From contig NZ_ATGG01000021.1 of NCBI RefSeq assembly GCF_000413855.1, positions 1 through 38,434 on the forward strand: a DNA stretch of 38,434 nucleotides. The letters are read 5' to 3'. The notes beneath the pieces are model-generated. The model was not told the DNA's origin and made no database searches. It saw only the letters and a list, made by a program, of their open reading frames with translations. This document shows positions 29,546 to 37,725 of the stretch, one piece after another (position 1 is the stretch's first letter; each line of letters starts with the position of its first letter). The DNA is from Acinetobacter gyllenbergii CIP 110306 = MTCC 11365. Lineage in GTDB: Bacteria > Pseudomonadota > Gammaproteobacteria > Pseudomonadales > Moraxellaceae. The translations under genes and the position numbers were made by a program.

Positions 29546-29898
29546 GATGTTCCTCCACCACGAAATTTATTCCAGATGTCAGATAAACTGGTTTGATCCA
29601 CCCAAACCATAAGTTTTAAAATGATTGGCAATGAAAAAATTGCTGCTGCCATTCCTGCCGTTGCATCATTTGTAATAAATGTTCGGGCAATAACTTCAGG
29701 TGAAAGTAAATAGCCAAATCCAGTCGCTAGAATCATCGTAGTTAAACGTTGTAAGGGTCTTAAATCTTTCTTTGTCGTAGCAAATAGTGCAGCTCCAAAG
29801 ACCGCCCCGAGTAATGCATTACCATTGATAAATGGCAGTAATGAAGCAGCACTGATAGTCAAAGCTGTCATTGTTGTGGTTGTTGCTGGTTCTGCCAT
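29542..29898 (-). CDS. Second holin/antiholin-like membrane protein
   Basis: This 118-aa protein has an N-terminal hydrophobic stretch (ALTISAASLLPFINGNALLGAVFGAALFA), a basic loop KKDLRPLQR, further TM segments (MILATGFGYLLS and GMAAAIFSLPIILKLMVWV) and a short polar end. It resembles the putative holin families annotated in Acinetobacter phages. With the 90-aa protein it probably forms a holin/antiholin pair. Confidence 0.72.
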   Translation of the reverse strand: MAEPATTTTMTALTISAASLLPFINGNALLGAVFGAALFATTKKDLRPLQRLTTMILATGFGYLLSPEVIARTFITNDATAGMAAAIFSLPIILKLMVWVDQTSLSDIWNKFRGGGTS

Positions 29899-29904
29899 AT
29901 TTTT

Positions 29905-30117
29905 CTAATCCCATAATTGAATGGTTTGTTTTGTTTGTTGCGGTGTATCAATGTCGGGCAATATCAGTGAAGTACCCAAAGGAAGAATTACACCCAGTTC
30001 TGATAAATGAGGATTGGCCACTAAGACCTTTTCCACTACTCCAGAACTTCTTCCGTAGTAACGCCAGCAAATTGAATCAACGGTGTCATTTTGGATAGCT
30101 GTTACTGTTTTGCTCAT
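29905..30117 (-). CDS. X: Tail protein X
   Basis: This 70-aa protein is a P2 gpX homologue with a LysM-like fold: DTVDSICWRYYGRSSGVVEKVLVANPHL...LPLGTSLILPD. It acts late in tail assembly. It sits between L and the lysis genes as in P2, overlapping the L stop. Confidence 0.93.
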   Translation of the reverse strand: MSKTVTAIQNDTVDSICWRYYGRSSGVVEKVLVANPHLSELGVILPLGTSLILPDIDTPQQTKQTIQLWD

Positions 30118-30563
30118 ATCAATTCAACCACCGTATGGTTTTCGCCTAGCAACTGCTGAATCGCCCATTGTTTATTTCGACGATATTCATCAATCGTTAG
30201 GCCTGAATCTTCGAGATTTTTTAAACCAGCATTTGAACTGTCATAGGATCGATATTTCTCATTTACCTTTGCTGCAACACCATTCGACACTGCTGAGAAG
30301 TAGAGATAATCCGTTTCAGGTAAATCATCGACTTCGCCTTCAGACAAATCTGATAATTGAGATGCTTTAGATTTGAGTGCCTTTAATAAACGGTTTACAT
30401 CGATCACTTCTTCAATGATGTTTTGTTTTAATCTTTCGTTTGTGACTGAGCCATCGATTCGGATTTTTTCCCGAATATCATCCAAAGCAATTTGCGGAAA
30501 AAACGGGTCACTCTTGATGATGATCTGACTTGGTGTGATATTGCCATTTGCAACGAATCCCAT
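30114..30563 (-). CDS. L: Head completion protein L
   Basis: This 149-aa protein corresponds to P2 gpL: DPFFPQIALDDIREKIRIDGSVTNERLKQNIIEEVIDVN at the start and YDSSNAGLKNLEDSGLTIDEYRRNKQWAIQQLLGE at the end. It fills the connector after packaging. It is separated from M by a 110-bp structured gap, unusual in this tightly packed operon. Confidence 0.93.
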   Translation of the reverse strand: MGFVANGNITPSQIIIKSDPFFPQIALDDIREKIRIDGSVTNERLKQNIIEEVIDVNRLLKALKSKASQLSDLSEGEVDDLPETDYLYFSAVSNGVAAKVNEKYRSYDSSNAGLKNLEDSGLTIDEYRRNKQWAIQQLLGENHTVVELI

Positions 30564-30600
30564 GAGATCTCCCCTGCTGTAATTATTAGTGCACGGGTGG

Positions 30601-30648
30601 GAACGATTGTTTAATGAGTATCACAATGTAATGACATCGCAATCGTTC
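30601..30648. other. Stem-loop in the M-L intergenic gap
   Basis: GAACGATTG (30601-30609) pairs perfectly with CAATCGTTC (30640-30648), and G/C-rich flanks (GCACGGGTGG and GCCCATGCGGTGC) can extend the stem with bulges. There is no T run. It could be an mRNA processing or stability element, or a DNA site such as a terminase-binding site. Confidence 0.5.
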
Positions 30649-30673
30649 GCCCATGCGGTGCGAGGGCACTTGG

Positions 30674-31540
30674 TTAGGTCGTTTTAAATGCCAAGTTACT
30701 TTGGTCATCCACGACTTGCGAACCATTGGTGTTTAGCAATGGTTCACCTTGTTCTGTTGGTTGAGTTTCTACATCTGAAGCTTTTTCAGTGGCTTTAGGT
30801 ACTGGAAATTTCTTCAGTAAAGTCGTCAACGATTTCAAGTCTTGCTTGCCATTGCAACGATCATCCAACTCAATCGCACGTTCTAAACGCTCTTTTGCAT
30901 GAATGGCATGCTGCCAAACCCATTCAGGTAGTTGTTCATCAATCTCGCCTGAATTAGAGGTAACTGCTGCATTGATTTCCTTAATTTCACCTTTGGCCAA
31001 AGCGACTAGCAGTTTTGCTCGTACTTGGTCTGGCATATCTAGTGATTCTTTTGGAATATCTTCACTCTCGAGCAAAGTTTCTAATGCCCAAAGAATTGGT
31101 AAATCAATCTCGGCATTGGTTTTCAATTTTTTCAAATAAGCATTGGAAATTTCTTCGATCACCAATGTTGCAGTTTTTCGTTCAAAGCGATCTGGCATGA
31201 TCATGCTATGACGTAAAGCAAACTCGGCCATTTCAACTGCTTTTTCATAAAAGCCAGTATCGATACACCAAACTAAAACAGTCATGAAAACATTGTCTTG
31301 AACTGGTTTATTAGCTTCAATAATGCCCTCAACATATGGCAAGTAAGTTGGAACTAGTGCCTGTTTTAGTTGAATTTTGGCTTCAATCGATTGGATGTTC
31401 TTCAAGCGATGAATATCATTATTCAACTGTGAGAGTTGCAGCTCATAGAATGTCTGCTCTTGCATAGTGCCAAACTCAGCAGCCGATTCGGCTGCTGCTT
31501 TGGCACTATGTTTTTGGAAATGATTGCGTGCTAAGGTCAT
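30674..31540 (-). CDS. M: Terminase small subunit M
   Basis: This 288-aa protein is a homologue of P2 gpM: TLARNHFQKHSAKAAAE at the start, long helical middle (VFMTVLVWCIDTGFYEKAVEMAEFALRH) and a hydrophilic low-complexity C-terminus. It recognises packaging sites (cos) together with P. It starts 3 bases after the capsid gene ends. Confidence 0.92.
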   Translation of the reverse strand: MTLARNHFQKHSAKAAAESAAEFGTMQEQTFYELQLSQLNNDIHRLKNIQSIEAKIQLKQALVPTYLPYVEGIIEANKPVQDNVFMTVLVWCIDTGFYEKAVEMAEFALRHSMIMPDRFERKTATLVIEEISNAYLKKLKTNAEIDLPILWALETLLESEDIPKESLDMPDQVRAKLLVALAKGEIKEINAAVTSNSGEIDEQLPEWVWQHAIHAKERLERAIELDDRCNGKQDLKSLTTLLKKFPVPKATEKASDVETQPTEQGEPLLNTNGSQVVDDQSNLAFKTT

Positions 31541-31543
31541 GGT

Positions 31544-32548
31544 TTACACCAGTTCAATATTTTCAGCCATTGCAGCAAGACCTAAATCTTCAATGTAGTA
31601 ATCTTCGTTTGAAGATTCATAATTTTCGATTTGATCACGCTTGGCATTATCGATCACGGTACGACGACGAGAGCCCTCTTGAACATAAATTGAAAGGTTA
31701 TCAAAAGTCGTCACAAGAATTGCATTTTCAGGGAAGAACGGCACTGCATAGACTGGTAAATTACCCATGCGCTTTTGGCTGATAATAATATCAGCAGCCA
31801 ATTTTTCGCTGTTTTCTTGTTCTTTATTCACAAGCGGGAAGTATTTATCTGCAACGGTTTTACGGTTACAAAGTACCACTAGGTCTGGATTATCCTGGTG
31901 CACTTCATCAATCATTTCATTGACAAGATCCATTACTAAAGCATCGACGTTGTGATAGTCACCAGTAGCACCGATTTTGATTTTTCCAACCGTTGCACCT
32001 GAAGACATAACGCGGGCAGCGTTTTCTTCACGCATTTTTTGCAACCAGCCTTTGTTTACATCCTGAAGCTTAGGATTGGCCACAATATCAGTCGTTGCTG
32101 CAATTGAAGTACCATTGAAACCGATCATGATACGATCCAACGCCTGGCGTTTATGAATCTGGCCACTGAAGCGGGCATAGAAATCTTTAAATTTTGCCCA
32201 TTGATCTAACTTTTGATACTTAATCGCGGTATCAAAGTCAGTTTTACGGCACATATAAAAACGTTCATCCATAGACGTTGGGTCTTTGGCTTGACGATCT
32301 GTAGTATCAGTATTGGTTCGAGAAGCGATTGGACGTGAAATTCCAAGACCTACAGCCGAGCCCGATTGCTCCAACACCAAATGGATATTAATTTTTTGCA
32401 GAAATGCTGAAGACAACTGGATCTTGTCTTCTAGTTTTTGCTGAATGGTCGGGGCTACAGTAAATTTTTGTGTAACCTTTGGAATGCCATTCAACTTGGC
32501 TAGTTGCTGCATCGCAGCATTGAATTTTAAACGTGTCTCGATACGCAT
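31544..32548 (-). CDS. N: Major capsid protein N
   Basis: This 334-aa protein is a member of the P2 major capsid family. Typical strings are QQLAKLNGIP, the RFYMCRKTDFDTAIKYQKLDQWAKF region at about 95-120, NPKLQDVNKGWLQKMRE at about 165, and DYYIEDLGLAAMAENI at the C-terminus. It is cleaved at the N-terminus by O during maturation in P2. It follows O with a short gap. Confidence 0.95.
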   Translation of the reverse strand: MRIETRLKFNAAMQQLAKLNGIPKVTQKFTVAPTIQQKLEDKIQLSSAFLQKINIHLVLEQSGSAVGLGISRPIASRTNTDTTDRQAKDPTSMDERFYMCRKTDFDTAIKYQKLDQWAKFKDFYARFSGQIHKRQALDRIMIGFNGTSIAATTDIVANPKLQDVNKGWLQKMREENAARVMSSGATVGKIKIGATGDYHNVDALVMDLVNEMIDEVHQDNPDLVVLCNRKTVADKYFPLVNKEQENSEKLAADIIISQKRMGNLPVYAVPFFPENAILVTTFDNLSIYVQEGSRRRTVIDNAKRDQIENYESSNEDYYIEDLGLAAMAENIELV

Positions 32549-32579
32549 TGAATGTACTCTTTATATTTTTATCGTGGGA

Positions 32580-33422
32580 TTAACAATCGACAACTTCGGT
32601 GAATTGGGAGTTACCCGAGGTTGGGCGTGGTTCAGAATCAGGTTCACCATTTAACTTTTGCTTCAGATCGTTAAATTCATTTTGAAGCTGCTCATGTGCA
32701 GTATTTAAAGTGCTGAAATCATTCTCTAATTTTGAAACCGCTTTGCCCTGCTCTGCGGTTTCAGTGGCAATTTCGATAATCGCGTTTTCTTGTTCAGAGA
32801 ATGATTCCGCTGACCTTTGCTCGTTTTTTTCTTGTTTAGAAAATAGTTTTTTTACTTTGTCGAGTAAGCCAGCGGAATAGGATTGAGGCTCTTTGACCTC
32901 TTCGAATTCGATTTGAGTTTCGACGGCTGCGGTGAATAAATTTTCAGGACGCTGTTTACGTTCATTGAGTGGATTTACCTTAGCCCCTGCAGCAAACGCT
33001 AACATTTCGGTACCAAGTGATGCTGGCGAGTCGGTTACCGCCAAACCAATCAAATACGCCTTTCCTGTTTTTGCAAAGTTTTCATCCACTTCAATAGATG
33101 TATAGACTTTTTGCTTTTGCTGGTTCAGAGAAATTAGGTTATCGGTTGGTTCGATTTGGGCGAACAACGCATCTTTTTCTTCACCATTAATAGTTACTTT
33201 TTCAGTTTTTAAGGCCAGTACATCGCCATAAGCACCAAAAGTCCCACCAGGATAAACACTTCGTAAATGCTCAATGTTGATACGAGCACCGTAAGTATTT
33301 GGATTGTAGCTTTGAGCCATTTGAATGATCCAATCAGATTGGATTTCACGGCCGTCGGTGGTGTCCCCTGCTACAGCAATACGAAACCACTTCGATTTGT
33401 ATTTCTTTTCTTCTTTGCTCAT
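32580..33422 (-). CDS. O: Capsid scaffold and maturation protease O
   Basis: This 280-aa protein is a P2 gpO homologue combining an N-terminal serine protease with a C-terminal scaffold. The likely catalytic residues are Asp20 (AGDTTDG), His52 (NIEHLR) and Ser109 (VYTSIEVD). The region after about 185 is polar and coiled-coil-like (AVSKLENDFSTLNTAHEQLQNEFNDLK split). I start at 33422 because of AGG 8 bases upstream; the frame continues further upstream into the promoter region. It is transcribed divergently from P. Confidence 0.93.
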   Translation of the reverse strand: MSKEEKKYKSKWFRIAVAGDTTDGREIQSDWIIQMAQSYNPNTYGARINIEHLRSVYPGGTFGAYGDVLALKTEKVTINGEEKDALFAQIEPTDNLISLNQQKQKVYTSIEVDENFAKTGKAYLIGLAVTDSPASLGTEMLAFAAGAKVNPLNERKQRPENLFTAAVETQIEFEEVKEPQSYSAGLLDKVKKLFSKQEKNEQRSAESFSEQENAIIEIATETAEQGKAVSKLENDFSTLNTAHEQLQNEFNDLKQKLNGEPDSEPRPTSGNSQFTEVVDC

Positions 33423-33513
33423 TTGCAAACCTATCAATGAAATTATGGAAAAATTCACGTTTTCGAATAGGTGCAGAATGGGCAATCAGGCATATCTGCT
33501 GCAAACACTTGAA

Positions 33514-33536
33514 GTTGTAAAAGTCCGATATACAAC
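33514..33536. promoter_or_regulatory. Shared late promoter activator site between O and P
   Basis: On the minus strand GTTGTATAT-CGGAC-TTTTACAAC; being an inverted repeat it can serve both sides. Its centre (33525) is about 103 bp from the O start codon and 82 bp from the P start codon, compatible with divergent start points near 33470 and 33580. In P2 the corresponding region holds the PO and PP promoters. Confidence 0.8.
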
Positions 33537-33606
33537 TGGTACAGACTGAATAGTAGTTAATAAATTGCGAATGTTTGCGGATGAATAATCCAACAAACAT
33601 TTTTAA

Positions 33607-35373
33607 ATGAATGATCTATCCCCCATTGCCAATTTACATCTGATTATGGACAACAAGCTGAAGGCGAAATTCCTTTATTGGCTTGGCTGGAAAATTGTCG
33701 ATATTGCAGAGGTACTCAACGAGAATGAACGAACTGTTCAGGCTTGGAAAACACGCGAAGATTGGGAAAAGGAAAAACCAGAAAACAGAGTAGAAAATGC
33801 ATTAACTGTGCGTTTAATGACTTTGATTTTAAAAAATAAAAAAACATCTGGTGATATCAAAGAAATCGATATGTTAATGCGAGCATATAAAGAATTTGCC
33901 CGTGTTGAAAAGTATCGAAATGGCGGATCTGAAGCAGATTTAAATCCCAATATTCGTAAACGTCATACAGATCGTAAAAGCATTCCCAATCACTTCTCAG
34001 AAGAACAAGTCGAAGAACTCGTCCTTGCCTTTGAGGAAAAACTTTATGAGTACCAGTGGACATGGTACCGAGCAATGGATCAGCGTTCACGCATGATTTT
34101 AAAAAGTCGCCAAATTGGTGCGACCTTTTATTTTGCTCATGAAGCCTTAGTCGATGCCGTAAGAACAGGCCGAAATCAGATTTTTCTATCTGCCTCAAAG
34201 GCACAGGCACATATTTTCAAACATTACATTAAGGCTTTTGCAGCAGATGTTTGTGGTGTTGAACTTACTGGCGATCCGATCATTTTATCTAATGGTGCCG
34301 AGCTTAGATTCTTAGGAACTAACTACAGAACGGCTCAGGGTCCACATGGAAATTTATATTTCGATGAAATTTTTTGGACATATGGTTTTGATGAACTTGA
34401 AAAAGTTGCTTCAGGTATGGCCACACACGACAAGTGGCGTAAAACCTACTTTTCAACGCCCTCATCGATTACACACGAAGCTTATAAATTCTGGACTGGT
34501 ACCCGCTTCAACAAAGGAAAACCAAAGGATCAGCAATTCAAAATCGATCTATCACATAAAGCATTAAAACACGGTCGTGTATGCGAGGACATGATGTGGC
34601 GTCAAATCGTCACAGTAGAAGATGCCAAGGAAGGTGGTTGTGACTTATTCAATATTGAGCGACTGAAATTTGAATATTCACCTGAAGACTTTGCAAACCT
34701 ATTTATGTGTGAGTTTGTGGATGATGGCCAGTCCATGTTCCCACTAAGTATGCTGCAGATCTGCATGGTTGATACGCTTGAAATCTGGAATGATTTCAAA
34801 GTTTGGCATAACAGGCCATTCGCAAATAAACCTGTTTGGATTGGTTACGATCCTGCTTTGACTGGTGACAATGCTGGTCTCGTTGTTGTTGCTCCTCCAG
34901 CTGTAGCTGGCGGAAAGTTTCGAGTACTTGAACGGCACCAATTTAAAGGCGATGACTTTTCAGAACAAGCCGAACATATTCGAGCCATCACATTACGATA
35001 CAACGTTACTTACATCGGTATCGATACCACTGGCATGGGTTATGGAGTTGCTGAATTAGTCCGCGCATTCTTCCCTGCCCTCACTACTTTCAATTATTCG
35101 CCTGAAGTGAAATCCCAACTTGTCTACAAGACACTGGATGTCATCCGTAATGGCCGACTCGAATTTGATGCTGGCGACAAGGATCTCGCTCAATCATTAA
35201 TGAGCATTAAAAAGACTTTAACTTCAAGTCAAAAACAAATCACTTTCTCGGCCGGGCGATCTGAAGAGATCGGTCATGCGGACCTCGCATGGGCACTCAT
35301 GCACGCCATCTATAACGAGCCTTTAGCAGGAATTACAGAAACAAATACATCTATGTTGGAGATTTATTCATGA
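33607..35373 (+). CDS. P: Terminase ATPase subunit P
   Basis: This 588-aa large terminase subunit has an N-terminal HTH-like domain (WLGWKIVDIAEVLNENERTVQAWK). The ATPase follows, with Walker A-like LKSRQIGAT around residue 164 and Walker B LYFDEIFW around 252. The C-terminal nuclease begins at VWIGYDPALTGDN around 412. It packages DNA through the portal Q. No strong ribosome-binding site precedes the ATG; a nine-codon ORF (33581-33610) overlaps it, stop on start. Confidence 0.95.
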   Translation: MNDLSPIANLHLIMDNKLKAKFLYWLGWKIVDIAEVLNENERTVQAWKTREDWEKEKPENRVENALTVRLMTLILKNKKTSGDIKEIDMLMRAYKEFARVEKYRNGGSEADLNPNIRKRHTDRKSIPNHFSEEQVEELVLAFEEKLYEYQWTWYRAMDQRSRMILKSRQIGATFYFAHEALVDAVRTGRNQIFLSASKAQAHIFKHYIKAFAADVCGVELTGDPIILSNGAELRFLGTNYRTAQGPHGNLYFDEIFWTYGFDELEKVASGMATHDKWRKTYFSTPSSITHEAYKFWTGTRFNKGKPKDQQFKIDLSHKALKHGRVCEDMMWRQIVTVEDAKEGGCDLFNIERLKFEYSPEDFANLFMCEFVDDGQSMFPLSMLQICMVDTLEIWNDFKVWHNRPFANKPVWIGYDPALTGDNAGLVVVAPPAVAGGKFRVLERHQFKGDDFSEQAEHIRAITLRYNVTYIGIDTTGMGYGVAELVRAFFPALTTFNYSPEVKSQLVYKTLDVIRNGRLEFDAGDKDLAQSLMSIKKTLTSSQKQITFSAGRSEEIGHADLAWALMHAIYNEPLAGITETNTSMLEIYS

Positions 35374-36434
35374 ACCCTTTTTCTATAGCAAAAGGTTTAG
35401 TAACCACCGCGCTCAATCACTTACCGCAAAGCATTCAATCGTCGGGTGCAAAGCAACAAGTCGAAGCATTTTCATTCGGTGATGCAGTACCAATTATGGA
35501 CGGTAATGATTTATCAAATTATATGGAATGTTGGTTTAATGGCCGTTGGTATGAACCACAAGTCAGTTTGGTGGGTTTATCGAAGAGTTGGAAATCTACT
35601 CCATATCTGAGCAGCGGGATTTGTCTAAAAAGAAACTTTTTAGCGAAACTATTCATACCTCATCCACGTTTAAGCCAAATGTCTTTTGAGCAATTGGCAT
35701 TGGACTATGTATGGTGCGGAAATGCATACATGGAAGATGTAAAATCACGACTCAAAAATACGATTGAATATAAACCAGCTTTGGCAAAATACACACGGGC
35801 TGGCGGAGAACATGGCCAGTACTTCTATTTAAATCATGGCAAAAAGGGGTATGAAGAATATGAATTCCCTGCAGATCGAATTTTACAAGTCCGTGAAACA
35901 GACATCGATCAAGAAATCTATGGTACACCAGAATATATATCTGCTTTGCAGAGTGCTTGGTTAAATGAGTCTGCAACTCTGTTTCGACGCAAATATTACA
36001 ACAATGGTTCACATGCTGGTTTCATTTTATATGTTAATGATCCAGCTTCAGATCCGAATGATATTACAGCACTCAGGCAAGCACTAAAAGAAAGTAAAGG
36101 ACCAGGCAACTTCCGTAATCTTTTTTATTACAGCCCTAATGGTAAAAAGGATGGTATCCAAGTCATTCCAACATCTGAGATTGCTGCAAAGGATGACTTC
36201 ACCAATATCAAATCCATTACCCGTGAGGATGTTTTAGCTTCACTTAGAATTCCACCACAGTTAATGGGCATCGTCCCAAGTAATGCTGGTGGCTTTGGTG
36301 ACATTAAATCTGCAACAGATGCTTTTTATCATAATGAGATTGAACCCTTAAAAACACGAATGCTCAGATTCAATGAGTTGGCTGGCGATGAAATCATTAG
36401 ATTTAAAGATTATGAGCCAACAAAAAGTAATTAA
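35370..36434 (+). CDS. Q: Portal protein Q
   Basis: This 354-aa protein is a member of the P2/PBSX portal family: IMDGNDLSNYMECWFNGRWYEPQVSL near residue 40, LALDYVWCGNAYME, RKYYNNGSHAGFILY and LRIPPQLMGIVPSNAGGFGDI. It forms the DNA channel at the capsid vertex. The start overlaps the P stop (ATGA). A strong terminator follows at once. Confidence 0.95.
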   Translation: MNPFSIAKGLVTTALNHLPQSIQSSGAKQQVEAFSFGDAVPIMDGNDLSNYMECWFNGRWYEPQVSLVGLSKSWKSTPYLSSGICLKRNFLAKLFIPHPRLSQMSFEQLALDYVWCGNAYMEDVKSRLKNTIEYKPALAKYTRAGGEHGQYFYLNHGKKGYEEYEFPADRILQVRETDIDQEIYGTPEYISALQSAWLNESATLFRRKYYNNGSHAGFILYVNDPASDPNDITALRQALKESKGPGNFRNLFYYSPNGKKDGIQVIPTSEIAAKDDFTNIKSITREDVLASLRIPPQLMGIVPSNAGGFGDIKSATDAFYHNEIEPLKTRMLRFNELAGDEIIRFKDYEPTKSN

Positions 36435-36466
36435 AAAAAAGCCCTCATATTTGAGGGCTTTTTTTT
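36433..36466. terminator. Bidirectional terminator after Q
   Basis: GCCCTCA (36441-36447) pairs with TGAGGGC (36452-36458) over a 4-nt loop, with eight A before and eight T after. It therefore works in both directions: for P-Q from the left and for the 52-aa ORF from the right, whose stop codon lies in the T tract. Confidence 0.92.
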
Positions 36467-36623
36467 ATGGTCTAAATCGTTCAAGTATTATTTCTAATTC
36501 ATGATTAACCTTTTCTATATCACCTGTTAAATAAGAATGATCTAACTCGGCTGATTTAATAAGCATTAACCACTCATTCAACTCAACAAGTTTTAGCTGT
36601 GCTTTCATTAACTCTTCATTCAC
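36465..36623 (-). CDS. Small acidic helical protein (GTG start, 52 aa)
   Basis: An open frame beginning with GTG, preceded by AGAGGAAATTGTA, encodes a helical, Glu- and Leu-rich peptide (VNEELMKAQLKLVELNEWLMLIKSAEL split). No cysteines or TM helix are present. It ends in a terminator oriented for it, which supports a real gene. The function is unknown. It might be a small phage accessory protein such as an anti-restriction or inhibitor peptide, but nothing in the sequence shows this. Confidence 0.5.
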   Translation of the reverse strand: MNEELMKAQLKLVELNEWLMLIKSAELDHSYLTGDIEKVNHELEIILERFRP

Positions 36624-36957
36624 TACAATTTCCTCTAAAAACAATAACTTAACTAACTTTATAAGAAGTATTTTCGCTTCCTTTCACAGTTTAATCAAGT
36701 AAATCATTGTTTTTTATGCAGAAATATTTTAATGATAATAGTTATCATCTATACCATCCCTTGGCCTAGGACGGCCCCGCGCAGTTGCCCACCCCACCTG
36801 CGGTTTACAAATAGGGCTGATTTACTGCATGGTGGGTGATAGCATAAAGGGCTTTGTAAGCTTATTGGTATTAAGGTGTTCTAAGGCTTAGGCTAATTTT
36901 TGATACTGCATTTCACTGCAAAAGTACACTTTATCTTTCGTGATGCTTTTACTTGAA
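36624..36957. other. Non-coding region with Fur-like box and cos candidate
   Basis: No gene is evident. TGATAATAGTTATCA (36733-36747) differs at one position from the TGATAATnATTATCA Fur-box pattern. A strikingly GC-rich segment at about 36757-36803 (GGCCTAGGACGGCCCCGCGC and following) lies in otherwise AT-rich DNA, beside the portal gene where P2 has its cos site. CCCACC (36788-36793) and GGTGGG (36831-36836) form an inverted pair around it. The cos assignment is positional inference. Confidence 0.45.
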
Positions 36958-37725
36958 TTATTCCCCAAAAGCTTCTTCTAAAATTGTTCTGACAGTTTCA
37001 TACGTTTCATCATTTTTGATTCTTTTAATGTATGCTTCTGCAACATAACCTTCTAATTCAATGTTGTCCTTCGTAAAGGAAACCTTGACCCAATCCCCTA
37101 CTTTTTCTTTATAAATTTTTAATGCTGTATTTCTTGGGATGACAATAATACTTTCGCTCTTGAAGTGAGGTGCCTCTCTTAAATTAATTCGAGAAATTGT
37201 TACTCCGCTCCCTTCAATATTTTGAATATACTCAATATATGCTTCACTGGCATTATTCCATTCAGGTGTATGTATGGCATAAAAATTAGCGAATAATGAA
37301 ACAAGGCATACTAAAACAGTATAAATTTGTTGGGCATTTTTTGATAAAAAATTTAACTCAGAAAAATCAAAAACACTATCTAATTCCGTTGTAAGCATTG
37401 TTTCTAAAATTATTTTTTTATCTTCTTCAATTACAGCCTCTGAGCTTAACTGTTCGTACTTTTCCTGAAACTCTTTATTCTCTGCTACCTCAACAATACG
37501 TTTTGCATAGCGAACTAATGCGTTCCGTACTTCAGGCTTGTTTAACACTTCATTATATTTAATAGCTACTTCCTGAGCTACCTTAAAAGCATTCTGAACT
37601 TCTGGATTGCTTAAAAATTTGATTAAGCCGGATTGAAATTGAGAAGCTATCTTTGACGCTGCTTGAATATTCCTTTGCCATTCTGGATTCATAGTTAATT
37701 TATTTATCTCATTCGTTGGGATCAT
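36958..37725 (-). CDS. SH3b-domain membrane protein with N-terminal helical repeats (moron)
   Basis: In this 255-aa protein the N-terminal ~95 residues hold about four degenerate helical repeats starting NPEWQ, NPEVQ, KPEVR and NKEFQ (residues 13, 40, 63, 83). A single TM helix follows at about 132-150 (QQIYTVLVCLVSLFANFYAI), then a bacterial SH3 domain (177-235: INLREAP...VIPRNTALKIY...GDWVKVSF...EGYVAEAYI). The topology suggests a cytoplasmic repeat domain and periplasmic SH3, or the reverse. It lies between portal and attR, the place where P2-like phages often carry defence or exclusion genes. AAGGAGTTAGAA precedes the ATG. The family is not recognised. Confidence 0.75.
   Translation of the reverse strand: MIPTNEINKLTMNPEWQRNIQAASKIASQFQSGLIKFLSNPEVQNAFKVAQEVAIKYNEVLNKPEVRNALVRYAKRIVEVAENKEFQEKYEQLSSEAVIEEDKKIILETMLTTELDSVFDFSELNFLSKNAQQIYTVLVCLVSLFANFYAIHTPEWNNASEAYIEYIQNIEGSGVTISRINLREAPHFKSESIIVIPRNTALKIYKEKVGDWVKVSFTKDNIELEGYVAEAYIKRIKNDETYETVRTILEEAFGE

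Noticed and set aside
34346..34567. Plus-strand 73-codon frame within terminase P
   Set aside because: It is an out-of-frame shadow of the Walker B region with no independent start signal.
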